NCBI GenBank assembly: GCA_030654015.1 | Contig: JAURYI010000103.1 | Span: forward strand, 1-64,000 | Direction of reading: 5' to 3' | DNA length: 64,000 nt | DNA from: Methylococcales bacterium | GTDB taxonomy: Bacteria > Pseudomonadota > Gammaproteobacteria > Methylococcales > Methylomonadaceae | Part shown: piece by piece, positions 6,770 to 15,804 of the stretch | Layout of the letters: every line of letters starts with the position of its first letter | Position numbering within the stretch: position 1 is the first letter of the stretch | Program-made: the position numbers and the translations under genes | Notes under the pieces: model-generated | Database searches by the model: none | Seen by the model: only the letters and a program-made list of their open reading frames with translations | Told to the model about the DNA's origin: nothing

Positions 6770-8983
6770 TTAGCCTTGCGCCTTTTGTCTCGCGCTTTTA
6801 GTTTTTAGTTTTTTACCTTTTTCGGCGGCTTTCAGTCGATTATTAGCGGATTCAATCAATGTTTCCTGAACGCCTGTTTTATCTTGTTTGTCTGTAGGAT
6901 TCCGCTGAATGTACTGACCATCGGGCTGCATATCCCACACACTGCGTTGATTCTCGAGTTGTACGGTTAAAATTTGGCGCAACGCGGCTTGTAATTCAGG
7001 TTTCTGTACGGGTGTGACCACTTCGACGCGACTTTCCAGATTGCGTTTCATGCAATCGGCTGAACCGATAAAGTATTCTTCGTCGCCGCCGTTGTGAAAA
7101 TAAAAAATGCGTGAATGTTCTAAAAATCGCCCGACGATACTGATAACACGCACGGTTTCAGACAGCCCTGCGATATTGGGTCGCAAGCGGCAGGTATCGC
7201 GAATAATTAAATCAATTTTTACCCCTGCCTGTGAGGCGCGATACAGGGCTTCGGTAATGTCGGCATCTTCCAGTGCGTTCATTTTAAATTGAATCAAACC
7301 CTGATTGTGTTCGCTGTGCTTGCTGATTTCGCGTTCAATTTTTTTGAGCAAGCTGGGTTTTAATACTTTAGGGGCGGGTAGCAGACTTTTATAATTGCGT
7401 TTCGGCACTAGCCCAGTGGTTAAATAATTGAATAATTCGGTTAAATCTTCGCCTATCTGCTGGTCACAGGTCAAAATACCCAAATCGGTATAAATCCGCG
7501 CCGTGCCTGCGTGATAATTGCCCGTGCCGATGTGCGCGTAACGACGTAAGCCATTGTAATCCTGCCGCACCACATACACTACTTTGCTGTGGGTTTTTAA
7601 GCCGACCACGCCATAAGTGACATGAACACCCGCATTTTCCATGCGATGCGCCCATTTGATATTGGCGGATTCATCAAAACGGGCTTTTAATTCTACTACC
7701 ACTGCGACCTGTTTACCGCTCAGCGCGGCATCAATCAGGTATTGAATGATTTTAGTGCCTGCGGAGGTGCGGTACAGGGTCATTTTAATCGCCTGTACAT
7801 TGGGATCACGACTCGCTTCCTTGACAAACCGCTCGACGGTGGTGACGAACGATTCATAAGGATGCTGTAATAAAATCGTGCCTTGGTCTCTAATGGCATG
7901 AAAAATATTCGGGGCATTCAATAATTTTGGATGATCGCAAGGGTGATGCGGAGGATCAAGTAAATCAGGGCGGTCGATGGCGGTCAGCTGAAATAAATCA
8001 GACATTGCCATCAGACTGTCAACGCTGAATATATCCTGCTCATCTAAACCCAGCTCCGCCATTAAGCGACCGCGTTGCAGTTTTGCCATGTTTTTCGATA
8101 CTTCAAGGCGGACGACGGAGGCGAATTTCCGTTCACGCAGTTCTGATTCAATCATTTGCAATAAATCATCTGCCTGTTCTTCGTCTTTTTCGGTGACGGC
8201 ATTACGGGTGACGCGAAACAACTCACAAAACGCCACTTTCATATCAGGAAACAGCATATCCAGATTGTTCGCCATTAAGTCACCTAACGCGACATAGCTG
8301 TGTTCATTGCCGATTTGAATAAAGCGTTTTATTTTCGGACTGACGGGTACTTTAATGCGCACTAGCGTCATGTCATCGGGTTCAGTCGAATAAATGCCTG
8401 CCAGTAAATTCAGTGCCAGATTGGAGATGAAGGGAAACGGATGCGCAGGATCAATGGCTTGCGGCGTGACCAGCGGAAAAATATTGCGAATATAATGTTC
8501 GCGCATGGTTTTCTGCTGTTCTTTTGACAGCTTGTTATAAGGCACGATACGGATGTTTTGCTGTTCAAGCAAGCCCATTACTTGGCTGAAGACCGCTCGT
8601 TTTTTCGCTTCTATTTGCCGTACCAGTGCGTAGCATTCGGTAATTTGCTGCTGCGAACTGCGTCCATCAATACTGAGTTCACTGATACCCGCGCCGACTT
8701 GTTGCTTCAGCCCGCCGATACGCTTCATAAAAAATTCGTCGAGATTGGCACTGACGATAGCAATAAATTTAACTCTTTCCAATAACGGTGTGCGCTCGTC
8801 TTCCGCCTCCCATAACACACGCTTGTTGAATTCCAGCCATGTTAATTCACGATTCAAATACCACTCAGGAGAGGTAAGGTCGATGTGCGGGGTGACGGTT
8901 GTTACGGATTCATCGGTAGCAGGTTGAGTAGTCATAGTGATTGATGATGAGTAGGTTGAAATAGTCTGGGCGTTGTTTGTCAT
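6770..8983 (-). CDS. ppk1: Polyphosphate kinase 1
   Basis: Transfers the terminal phosphate of ATP to polyphosphate, reversibly. The family start is visible as WYLNRELTWLEFNKRVLWEAEDE with SANLDEFFMKRIGGLKQQ soon after. The catalytic part has the KTHSK histidine motif (VGLKTHSKVVYVVR) and HIGTGNYHAGTARIYTDLG. The start is uncertain: ATG codons at 8998, 8983 and 8935 are all possible, giving 721-742 residues, and none has a good ribosome-binding site. The frame can be extended to a TTG at 9070, but that stretch is a transposase remnant in another frame and is rejected. The C-terminus is a Lys-rich tail beyond the usual family end. Confidence 0.93.
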   Translation of the reverse strand: MTNNAQTISTYSSSITMTTQPATDESVTTVTPHIDLTSPEWYLNRELTWLEFNKRVLWEAEDERTPLLERVKFIAIVSANLDEFFMKRIGGLKQQVGAGISELSIDGRSSQQQITECYALVRQIEAKKRAVFSQVMGLLEQQNIRIVPYNKLSKEQQKTMREHYIRNIFPLVTPQAIDPAHPFPFISNLALNLLAGIYSTEPDDMTLVRIKVPVSPKIKRFIQIGNEHSYVALGDLMANNLDMLFPDMKVAFCELFRVTRNAVTEKDEEQADDLLQMIESELRERKFASVVRLEVSKNMAKLQRGRLMAELGLDEQDIFSVDSLMAMSDLFQLTAIDRPDLLDPPHHPCDHPKLLNAPNIFHAIRDQGTILLQHPYESFVTTVERFVKEASRDPNVQAIKMTLYRTSAGTKIIQYLIDAALSGKQVAVVVELKARFDESANIKWAHRMENAGVHVTYGVVGLKTHSKVVYVVRQDYNGLRRYAHIGTGNYHAGTARIYTDLGILTCDQQIGEDLTELFNYLTTGLVPKRNYKSLLPAPKVLKPSLLKKIEREISKHSEHNQGLIQFKMNALEDADITEALYRASQAGVKIDLIIRDTCRLRPNIAGLSETVRVISIVGRFLEHSRIFYFHNGGDEEYFIGSADCMKRNLESRVEVVTPVQKPELQAALRQILTVQLENQRSVWDMQPDGQYIQRNPTDKQDKTGVQETLIESANNRLKAAEKGKKLKTKSARQKAQG

Positions 8984-9017
8984 TGAGATGGCAATCATAT
9001 ACTGTAAAACTATTGAG

Positions 9018-9215
9018 TTACATCTGCGTGTCAGTCGGCATGAAATGTCGCTTGCCCGCCAAGCGTTCAAAGAACATAAACAGGTTGCTTACGCCGTTGT
9101 GTTGGTATTGCATATCGTACTTTGCCAACTGTCGGCTGTCATTGTACAAACTTAATAGATGAGGGGGAATGTCTATCATTTCAAGGATGACTGATGATAG
9201 GAAACCTATAGACAA
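9018..9215 (-). pseudogene. IS630-family transposase remnant
   Basis: A 65-residue fragment contains LAKYDMQYQHNGVSNLFMFF followed by ERLAGKRH. This matches the IS630-type pattern (A)KYDYEYxRNGxxNLFxxxEPLAGxRHVxVT that precedes the second catalytic Asp. The frame stops right after the segment and nothing recognisable precedes it, so only a small internal piece survives. No terminal inverted repeats were found. It lies directly upstream of ppk1, whose promoter must lie in or beyond it. Identification is by recalled family pattern. Confidence 0.6.
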
Positions 9216-9244
9216 AAAAATACCCCGACAAGCGGGGTATTTTT
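9214..9244. terminator. Rho-independent terminator after fae
   Basis: ATACCCCG / CGGGGTAT stem (9220-9227 with 9233-9240) with a 5-nt loop, flanked by A7 on the left and T5 on the right. It can therefore act in both directions. It closes the fae operon on the minus strand. Confidence 0.85.
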
Positions 9245-9285
9245 CAACAATCGGTAGTAAACAAGGTGCATTAGCACCCCATTAA

Positions 9286-9804
9286 TTAACCTTCGTTGTT
9301 TACTGCGAACGGGTGTTTCGCTTCGCCTTTAGCTGCAACAACTTCAGCAGCAGTAGGAGAACCAGCAACAGCGCGTTTCAGAGCTTCTTTAGTTGCTGCA
9401 TAGTTGAATGATTCAATTTTTGCATCGTCTTCAGCCATCCAGTGAATGAATACGCCAACAGAGATGAATAAATCATCAGCTTCGTCAGCTGGGATAGTGC
9501 CGTCTTCAACACAATCAGCAACAGCCATAGCAACAGCACGTTGTGCTGGGCCGAACATTTGAACAGCTTGTTTAGCACCTTTGATAGTTACTTTGTTGAA
9601 CAAAATAGTAGCAGGTTTAACTAACAAGTTAGGAGCAACAACAGCTAACAAAGTAGAGAAACCGTCTTTGTTGTTTGTTAAAGCGTTTGCAAATGCAGAT
9701 TCAGCAGCTGAACCTCTTGGACCGATGATTAAGTCAATGTGAGCAATCTCGTTGCCTTCACCAACTAAAGATTCGCCAACCATCATTTTAGTGATTTTCG
9801 CCAT
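9286..9804 (-). CDS. fae: Formaldehyde-activating enzyme
   Basis: This 172-residue cytoplasmic enzyme condenses formaldehyde with tetrahydromethanopterin to methylene-H4MPT, the entry step of the H4MPT oxidation and detoxification route in methylotrophs. The N-terminus [19 protein letters not shown] and the following [12 protein letters not shown], with conserved His22, are near-identical to well-studied Fae proteins, as are [28 protein letters not shown] and [12 protein letters not shown]. It is the last gene of a minus-strand operon with the CitG-like and ATP-grasp genes and is followed by a strong terminator. It is the clearest methylotrophy marker in the window. Confidence 0.97.
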   Translation of the reverse strand: MAKITKMMVGESLVGEGNEIAHIDLIIGPRGSAAESAFANALTNNKDGFSTLLAVVAPNLLVKPATILFNKVTIKGAKQAVQMFGPAQRAVAMAVADCVEDGTIPADEADDLFISVGVFIHWMAEDDAKIESFNYAATKEALKRAVAGSPTAAEVVAAKGEAKHPFAVNNEG

Positions 9805-9839
9805 GCTTGTTTTCCCCTATGAAGAAATGTGAAAAATTA

Positions 9840-10688
9840 TTAAGTGTTGTTACTAATGAAATTCTCTAAAAATACCGTCAATACCGTTGCTACAGTCATA
9901 TCTGCCGTAGTACCTGGATTCACGCGCTTAGATTTAAGCTCCTGATCGATATTATGCAGTAACGGCACAATCAAATCGGGATTGTCGGTGTTAGACAGCT
10001 CATTACTGAGTTGAATCATTCGACTGGCTACCATTTCAGTGTATTGATCGCCGTATTTTCTTTCAATGTGACTATCAGGATAGCGGCTCAGCAAATCCGC
10101 ATAAACTGCGACTGCCGCCCAACTATGATTGCCCCACTTAAGAAGTCCATGATTATACCTTAAAACGGTAAAATCAAAAATATCTTTATAATCCGTCAGG
10201 TACTGAAGTGCAATACGGTCTTTACTGCTTGCCAGTTGCATGGCTTGCTGTAACGTCACCGACGCGCTTGCTTTTACATCTTGTTCTGCCACCTCGCCCA
10301 ACCCAGCAGGAGCGGCTAACGCAATGGCTTTAAATGCCCAATCAGCATCCGCTAGCGTGGTATTTTCAAGCACTTGATGCAATGCCTGTCTGAGCGTCAC
10401 GCCAGATGTGCAATAGCCAACTGCTTGCACCAGCGGCGCACACAATAAAATAATACCTAAATTGGTATTGCACCCCACCGCATCGCGCGTTGCTTTTACC
10501 GCATAAAATATTTTTTCGCCCAGTGAATAATTAGGATTACACAACGGCGCGGCACTCACGTTGGCACTGAGGCGAAAATCATCCACCGTCATATCATGCG
10601 CGGCAGAATAAATACTGACATTACCTGGTTTAAATGCCTGTAATTCCACTTCACAGGCTTGTTGATAGAGTTGTTCTAATTGATTCAT
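9840..10688 (-). CDS. Triphosphoribosyl-dephospho-CoA synthase-like (CitG family) protein
   Basis: This 282-residue protein has the CitG-family pattern: a start ACEVELQAFKPGNVS, a middle CNTNLGIILLCAPL and PGTTADMTVATV near the end. CitG itself makes the citrate-lyase cofactor precursor. No citrate-lyase genes are present here. In methylotrophs a CitG-like gene recurs with fae and other H4MPT genes, so a role in H4MPT or related cofactor synthesis is the better guess. fae starts 35 nt downstream and an ATP-grasp gene lies upstream across a palindrome. Confidence 0.8.
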   Translation of the reverse strand: MNQLEQLYQQACEVELQAFKPGNVSIYSAAHDMTVDDFRLSANVSAAPLCNPNYSLGEKIFYAVKATRDAVGCNTNLGIILLCAPLVQAVGYCTSGVTLRQALHQVLENTTLADADWAFKAIALAAPAGLGEVAEQDVKASASVTLQQAMQLASSKDRIALQYLTDYKDIFDFTVLRYNHGLLKWGNHSWAAVAVYADLLSRYPDSHIERKYGDQYTEMVASRMIQLSNELSNTDNPDLIVPLLHNIDQELKSKRVNPGTTADMTVATVLTVFLENFISNNT

Positions 10689-10699
10689 AATTTAGATTC

Positions 10700-10756
10700 G
10701 GAGTCCAAGGCATGACTTGGACGGATTAAAAACGCCCAAAACGTGTTTTGGACTCC
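10700..10756. repeat. Nested palindromic (REP-like) element
   Basis: The outer arms GGAGTCCAA and TTGGACTCC enclose two hairpins, GTCCAAG/CTTGGAC and CCAAAACGTGTTTTGG. It fills the gap between the ATP-grasp gene and the CitG-like gene inside an otherwise tight operon. Confidence 0.65.
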
Positions 10757-10788
10757 TAAAATAACAGATACACCCACTACCCTTATTT

Positions 10789-11676
10789 TTATAAATAACG
10801 GCGAATTAAATCATCAACCAATAACTGCGCAATATTAACATCACACGCACTTTCCAGACCTTTCCACGCGGGAATACTGTTGACCTCAATCACACTGTAA
10901 TGCCCGTCTTTATCCTGAATAATATCCACGCCTGCATAATCCATCTTTAACGCGGCAGTCGCTTGAATGGCTAACTCTGCCACTTCCGCATTTAAGTCAA
11001 TAGGTTCACAACTCGCGCCCTGCGCCACATTATTCAACCACGACTTACCACGCCGACGCATAGCGGCAACCGCCTGCCCGTTAATCACAAACACCCGCTT
11101 ATCCGAAAAACCAGCACCCGCACAATGCACAAAGCGTTGCAGATAATACACGCCACCACTTGCCGCCAACCATAATAAATCCGTCATTTTCTCAATGCGC
11201 CGTATGCCTTCGCCTTGCGAACCGAACAACGGCTTACTGATTAATAAATGTCCGTTTTTCAGTTCGTTTTCCGCAATGGCTAACGCCTGTTCACGGTCGC
11301 GTAATACCCACGTCAACGGCGTTGGCAGCCCTGCGTTATGCAGTAAAAAACTGGTCATGCCCTTATCAACACTGCGCTCTATCGCATGACCATCGTTATA
11401 CACGGGAATGTTGGACAATTTCAGTGCGTGCAAAAAATCCAGATACAACACCACTTCCTGCAACGAACCACCCGGTACGCCGCGCACAAATACCGCATCG
11501 GGTAACTTTTGTTCAAAACGGGGAATTTTAATCACGGACTGATTGGCTTGAATATCAAAACGGCATTCCGTTAACGATACATACTCACAATCATAATCAT
11601 ACTGAGCAAACGCAAGGCGTAACTGCTTGCCATGCCAACCCGCATCATCGGTAAAAATAGCAATACGTCCTGTCAA
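10789..11676 (-). CDS. RimK-like ATP-grasp ligase, probable H4MPT-associated
   Basis: This 295-residue ATP-grasp protein carries LLISKPLFGSQGEGIRRIEK (ATP-binding lid), a central MDYAGVDII and the metal-binding end SVIEVNSIPAWKGLE. RimK-family enzymes add glutamate to proteins or cofactors; archaeal MptN adds glutamate to H4MPT. Position in the fae operon supports a cofactor-ligase role. The start was set at TTG 11676: GGAG lies 7 nt upstream, the ORF then begins LTGRIAIFTDDAGW as expected, and the TTG overlaps the preceding stop as TTGA. The frame extends upstream to 11832, but that stretch overlaps the membrane-protein gene. Confidence 0.85.
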   Translation of the reverse strand: MTGRIAIFTDDAGWHGKQLRLAFAQYDYDCEYVSLTECRFDIQANQSVIKIPRFEQKLPDAVFVRGVPGGSLQEVVLYLDFLHALKLSNIPVYNDGHAIERSVDKGMTSFLLHNAGLPTPLTWVLRDREQALAIAENELKNGHLLISKPLFGSQGEGIRRIEKMTDLLWLAASGGVYYLQRFVHCAGAGFSDKRVFVINGQAVAAMRRRGKSWLNNVAQGASCEPIDLNAEVAELAIQATAALKMDYAGVDIIQDKDGHYSVIEVNSIPAWKGLESACDVNIAQLLVDDLIRRYL

Positions 11677-12023
11677 AGATGCACTCCAAAACGCCGTAAA
11701 ATCGGCAATAACACAAGGTAAGTAGTGACAGTAGTCGTGCTTGCCAAAAACAAACTCAACCAAAAATTCATACCTTGTTTCAGTAATAAGGGAAAAATAA
11801 GGAAAAATAATAACGACGGTAACACCAACCAAAAAATCTGCTCAACCAATTCGGCGATTTGCACAGTCGGTGAGCCCTCAATCCGCATCCAGATAATCGC
11901 CAACAACGTGGTCAGCGGCAAAGAAGCCAATAACGCCCCTATCCCAGTATTGCGTTTGGCAATTTCGGACACGGCGACAATAATCAGCGCGGAGACTATG
12001 AGTTTTAGAGCGTAATAAAACAT
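11673..12023 (-). CDS. DUF3147 family membrane protein
   Basis: A 116-residue, almost entirely hydrophobic protein with four predicted membrane helices (about residues 3-20, 27-46, 61-82 and 86-107). The segment NTGIGALLASLPLTTLLAIIW is typical of DUF3147. Its stop overlaps the TTG start of the ATP-grasp gene (TTGA), so the two are translationally coupled. It is the first gene of the fae operon. Its function is unknown. A 7-bp inverted repeat lies just upstream. Confidence 0.75.
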   Translation of the reverse strand: MFYYALKLIVSALIIVAVSEIAKRNTGIGALLASLPLTTLLAIIWMRIEGSPTVQIAELVEQIFWLVLPSLLFFLIFPLLLKQGMNFWLSLFLASTTTVTTYLVLLPILRRFGVHL

Positions 12024-12033
12024 TGAGTTAGTG

Positions 12034-12050
12034 TGAATTAATGTAATTCA
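12034..12050. promoter_or_regulatory. Operator-like inverted repeat upstream of the fae operon
   Basis: TGAATTA-ATG-TAATTCA, a perfect 7-bp inverted repeat with a 3-nt spacer, lies 10 nt before the first start codon of the operon. Its size and position fit a repressor site, but it may be chance in A+T-rich DNA. Confidence 0.3.
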
Positions 12051-12173
12051 TTTACCAAAATAAAATAAGAATATGTGAACGCAATAAGATGCAAATCCTA
12101 CGCACTTTACCCATTGTTTTCATCCGAACGCCAATGTTTAAAATTCTTACAAACTAAAGTAGCGATTTCTCGG

Positions 12174-12737
12174 CTAATTTTTAACGTCACGCAGAGTCTT
12201 TAAATACTCCACTGTCATAAACAACGCCGCTATCGACCGCGCTTCGGTGCATTCGCCTGTCATTAACAATTCGTTAATGTCGCTCAATTTCCATTCCACA
12301 ACTTCCAGTTCTTCGGGTTCATCGCCTAATAATCTTTCTGCGTATAAATCCTGCGCAACGATAATTTCGGTGGTGTGTTCCAGATAAGACGGAGCGAGGG
12401 AGAAGGTGCTGAGGTGATGCAACTGATTTGCACCATAACCGACTTCTTCTTTAAGTTCCCGATTTGCCGCTTCTAAAAAGGTTTCACCTGCATCGACTTT
12501 GCCTTTCGGTAAACCCAGTTCATAGCGGTGTACGCCTGCCGAATATTCACGAATTAATAACACGGTTTCATCGTCCAATAATGGCACAACCAGCACCGCG
12601 CCGTTGGAATGCCCACGCGCCAGACGTTCGTAGTTGCGTTGTACGCCGTTGCTGAATTCTATCTCCAGCGACTCAATACGAAACAGGCGGCTGGTGGCAA
12701 TCGTTTTCTTGTTGAGAATGGTCGGTTTCGTAGACAT
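12174..12737 (-). CDS. nudE: ADP compounds hydrolase, Nudix family
   Basis: This 187-residue Nudix hydrolase has a complete Nudix box, GKVDAGETFLEAANRELKEEVGY (G-x5-E-x7-REUxEExGU). It cleaves ADP-ribose, Ap3A and NADH-type substrates in the characterised family member. The NudE assignment is supported by synteny, since yrfG is divergent next door as in enterobacteria. The ATG at 12737 (MSTKPTI) was chosen over an upstream GTG at 12779, which would add 14 unconserved residues. Confidence 0.9.
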   Translation of the reverse strand: MSTKPTILNKKTIATSRLFRIESLEIEFSNGVQRNYERLARGHSNGAVLVVPLLDDETVLLIREYSAGVHRYELGLPKGKVDAGETFLEAANRELKEEVGYGANQLHHLSTFSLAPSYLEHTTEIIVAQDLYAERLLGDEPEELEVVEWKLSDINELLMTGECTEARSIAALFMTVEYLKTLRDVKN

Positions 12738-12785
12738 TGTGCTATGGTAATCAATTGTTTTTTGCTCACTATAACGCACTTAATC

Positions 12786-13442
12786 ATGATTGACTGGAAA
12801 TTTTGTGACACGGTTTTATTGGATATGGATGGCACGTTGCTGGATTTGAATTTTGATAATCATTTCTGGAAAGAGTTTGTGCCGTTGAAGTTTGCCGAAC
12901 TGCACAACGTGTCGCTAACGGAGGCAAAACAACAGCTAGAGCCGCGCTTTAAGCGCATGGAAGGCAAGCTGGAATGGTATTGTCTGGATTATTGGAGCGA
13001 GGCGTTACAGCTGGATATTGCAGGTTTAAAAGCCGAAATAGCGGGACTCATTGCGGTATTGCCGCACGTTACCGAGTTTTTAACCAAACTTCAACAAACG
13101 CCGAAAACAGTATTATTGGTGACGAATGCCCATCGTGACAGCCTGAATTTGAAAATGGAAAAAACCTGTTTACACACGTTTTTCGATGACATTATTAGTT
13201 CGCATGATGTGGGTTTTGCCAAAGAACATCCTGAATTTTGGCGGTTATTACACCAGCAACACGGCTTTGATAAAGCCACCACCTTGTTGGTGGATGACTC
13301 GCTGGCGGTGTTGAATGCTGCCCGAGCGTTTGGTATTGGTCAGATAGTGGCTGTCAGCAAACCAGACAGCCAACAAGCCAAACGCAGTATTAGCGATTTT
13401 TTGGCTATTGAGGATTTTCGGGAGTTGATGGTCGGTTTGTAA
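12786..13442 (+). CDS. yrfG: GMP/IMP nucleotidase, HAD family (YrfG)
   Basis: This 218-residue HAD hydrolase has motif I DTVLLDMDGTLLDLNFDN, motif II LLVTNAH, and motifs III/IV around KEHPEFW and LLVDDSLAVLNAA. WYCLDYWSE is characteristic of YrfG, which dephosphorylates GMP and IMP. The ATG at 12786 starts MIDWKFCDTVLLDMDG. A longer frame back to 12609 overlaps nudE and is rejected. It is divergent from nudE, with 48 bp between the starts. Confidence 0.92.
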   Translation: MIDWKFCDTVLLDMDGTLLDLNFDNHFWKEFVPLKFAELHNVSLTEAKQQLEPRFKRMEGKLEWYCLDYWSEALQLDIAGLKAEIAGLIAVLPHVTEFLTKLQQTPKTVLLVTNAHRDSLNLKMEKTCLHTFFDDIISSHDVGFAKEHPEFWRLLHQQHGFDKATTLLVDDSLAVLNAARAFGIGQIVAVSKPDSQQAKRSISDFLAIEDFRELMVGL

Positions 13443-13633
13443 CGCGGTACGCGGTTTGAACGCGCAACGCTTCGCTATTGGCAATTATTCGGGTCGAAAA
13501 TACCGATGTTTTCAGGTCGTTACAAGTACTTATATTTTCTTTTAACATTTAAAAATATGACAATATCACTCTCTTACACAGAGGATAAAAGTTTACCCTG
13601 TGGTTGCTTAACGGCTGTCAAATTGGGCGTTGA

Positions 13634-14266
13634 TTAATGTAGCATTGACAGGATTAAGAACAGCAGAAAACCAATAAAAAACGTTGCCGTAATATAAGCA
13701 TTATCGGGTAATTGATGGGCTTCGTGCAGTAACTCTTCTGTGACCAGATAAAGTAATGACGCTAATCCGAATGCCAGTAATAACGGAATGCCGGTCATTT
13801 TATGCAGCTTAGTTAGACCCAAGCTAACCGATAATGCGAGTCCCAGGGAAAACATTTCCAAGCCTAAAGCGATGGTTAAAAACTGCCCCGCCTGTTCATT
13901 AGCCGCAAAACTAACCCCGATTAAAAAGCCGTCTACAATCACATCGACACCCACTGCTCCTAGCATAGCGATAGGCATTCCAACTCGATCATGTTGATGC
14001 TGGTTAGCTTCTACTTTCTCTGCATAAGCGCGGATGAGGAGCATAAGCAGCACCCCACAGCTAAATCCAATGGCAACCTCATAGGGTTCATGACTTTTGC
14101 TAATGCCGGGCAATAAATCCACAGCGACCACCGCAAAAACTACCCCGGAGGTAAAATGCTGGATGACCGAACGCCATGTATTGGAGGGTTGTCGGATTTT
14201 TGCAACGATTCCGCCGAGGATGAACGTGACAAAGGGGATAAGGGCATAGAAAAAAACAGATTGCAT
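13634..14266 (-). CDS. ZIP family divalent metal transporter
   Basis: A 210-residue protein with about seven membrane helices. Helix IV-like HFTSGVVFAVVAVDLLPGI, GAVGVDVIVDGFLIGVSFA and the late LLYLVTEELLHEAH carry the His/Asp/Glu residues expected for metal binding in ZIP transporters. The His-containing loop EANQHQHDR lies between the halves. Metal specificity (zinc, iron or manganese) cannot be read. It stands alone on the minus strand. Confidence 0.8.
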   Translation of the reverse strand: MQSVFFYALIPFVTFILGGIVAKIRQPSNTWRSVIQHFTSGVVFAVVAVDLLPGISKSHEPYEVAIGFSCGVLLMLLIRAYAEKVEANQHQHDRVGMPIAMLGAVGVDVIVDGFLIGVSFAANEQAGQFLTIALGLEMFSLGLALSVSLGLTKLHKMTGIPLLLAFGLASLLYLVTEELLHEAHQLPDNAYITATFFIGFLLFLILSMLH

Positions 14267-14571
14267 AGATTGAAATTCTATTAAGGGAATAATGAACTGG
14301 CGGTTATCAACAAGTTGTCGAATATTAACAGCATAACGGCTTAAGATTATAGGAACCGTAAGTTTATGAGTAAAGCGGGCTATGATGGCGTGCTTGCCTT
14401 TGCGGAACGAGTAATTTTTGCGACAAAATGTCTCGAACCCATTGTTCAGCAGTGCTTGATAAATAACAAACTAGCCTTATGCCACTTGGCAAGTCACTGA
14501 TTTTATTGTCTTTAGTGGTTTACCTTGCTACTCTATATTGACACGTTCACATCGATTTTTTCGGAGGACAT
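14267..14571. other. Intergenic stretch, no clear feature
   Basis: Divergent promoter region between the ZIP gene and the aminotransferase. A 44-codon ORF (14366-14500, MSKAGYDGVLAFAE...) with a weak AGGAA upstream is present but matches nothing known. TTGACA at 14539-14544 may be a -35 element. GGAGG lies at 14563-14567, just before the TTG start of the next gene. Confidence 0.4.
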
Positions 14572-15726
14572 TTGAATAGTCGCACCATTAGCAACGTACA
14601 AGCCCCTATTATTCCTGTTGTTGCCAAATGGACACGCAACACGCCTGATACTTTATCCTTAGGGCAAGGCATGGTGTTTTATCCGCCGCCTGAACGTGCC
14701 TTAGCCGCCATTCGTGATTTTGGTCAACGCCCCGAAGAGCATCAATATGGTGCAGCATTAGGCGATAAACGCCTGTTAGATCTGATTGCCGAAAAACTGC
14801 GCAGTGAAAACCAGATTAATCCAAATGATTATCAGATTATGGTGACAGCCGGTGCAAATATGGCATTTTTAAATGTCCTGCTTGCGATTACTGATCCAGA
14901 AGATGAAATAATTTTGCCCGTGCCTTATTATTTTAATCAGGAAATGGCGATACGGATGCTGAACTGCACACCCGTCGCTGTGCCGACTGACCGCTATTAT
15001 CAATTACAGTTTGATAACATTGCCGCCGCCATTACCGAAAAAACCCGTGCCATTGTCACCGTTTCGCCCAATAATCCCAGCGGTGCAGTGTATTCAGAAC
15101 ACGATTTACGCGCGGTAAATGCCTTATGCCGTGAGCATGGGTTGTATCATATTTGCGATGAGGCGTATGAATATTTTGTCTATGGTGAGGCTTGCCATTT
15201 TTCTCCTGCCAGTCTTCCTGATGCCGCCGCGCATACCATTTCTCTGTATTCATTATCTAAAGCCTACGGTTTTGCCAGCTGGCGGGTGGGTTATCTCGTA
15301 ATGCCAAAAGACCTGCTACCCTCGTTGCTGAAAGTCCAAGATACCAATCTGATTTGTCCGCCGTTGATATGTCAACAAGCCGCTATGGGTGCGCTGGAAG
15401 TCGGTTCGGATTATTGCAAAGCACAGTTACCTCGTCTGTTGGCAATCCGTACTCAGGTTATCAGTCGTCTACAGGAAGTCAGCGATAAAATAGATGTGGT
15501 TGCCACAGAAGGCGCGTTTTATTTATTATTAAAACTCCACACGCAACGCAATGATTTGGACGTGGTAAAAACTTTGATTAGTGATTATCAGGTGTCGGCG
15601 ATTCCCGGTTGTGCGTTTGGTTTAACTGACGGCTGTTATTTACGCCTGTCTTACGGAATGCTCGATAGCACCCGTGCTGATGAAGCTATGACCCGATTGA
15701 TAAAAGGAATCAAAGCATTATGTTGA
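14572..15726 (+). CDS. Class I/II pyridoxal-phosphate aminotransferase
   Basis: This 384-residue fold-type I PLP enzyme has the internal-aldimine lysine in SLYSLSKAYGFASWRVGYL. TVSPNNPSGAVY and ICDEAYEYFVYG are the cofactor-binding segments, and YLRLSYGM holds the carboxylate-binding Arg. The family includes aspartate and aromatic aminotransferases, and the substrate cannot be assigned. TTG start at 14572 with GGAGG 4 nt upstream. The Rof-like gene follows 78 nt later. Confidence 0.88.
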   Translation: MNSRTISNVQAPIIPVVAKWTRNTPDTLSLGQGMVFYPPPERALAAIRDFGQRPEEHQYGAALGDKRLLDLIAEKLRSENQINPNDYQIMVTAGANMAFLNVLLAITDPEDEIILPVPYYFNQEMAIRMLNCTPVAVPTDRYYQLQFDNIAAAITEKTRAIVTVSPNNPSGAVYSEHDLRAVNALCREHGLYHICDEAYEYFVYGEACHFSPASLPDAAAHTISLYSLSKAYGFASWRVGYLVMPKDLLPSLLKVQDTNLICPPLICQQAAMGALEVGSDYCKAQLPRLLAIRTQVISRLQEVSDKIDVVATEGAFYLLLKLHTQRNDLDVVKTLISDYQVSAIPGCAFGLTDGCYLRLSYGMLDSTRADEAMTRLIKGIKALC

Positions 15727-15804
15727 CTACTTTTTTGTTATTTGAGTGAATTATTTTAATGTTAGATTAACTCCCGTTATTTCAAAATCAATCATCTATA
15801 AATT

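Noticed and set aside
8999-9070. Upstream extension of ppk1 to a TTG at 9070
   Set aside because: The added residues are unconserved and overlap the transposase fragment in another frame.
11677-11832. N-terminal extension of the ATP-grasp gene
   Set aside because: It overlaps the DUF3147 gene in another frame, and the TTG at 11676 has a good GGAG and the expected family start.
14366-14500. 44-codon ORF upstream of the aminotransferase
   Set aside because: No recognisable family, weak ribosome-binding site with long spacing, and length expected by chance.
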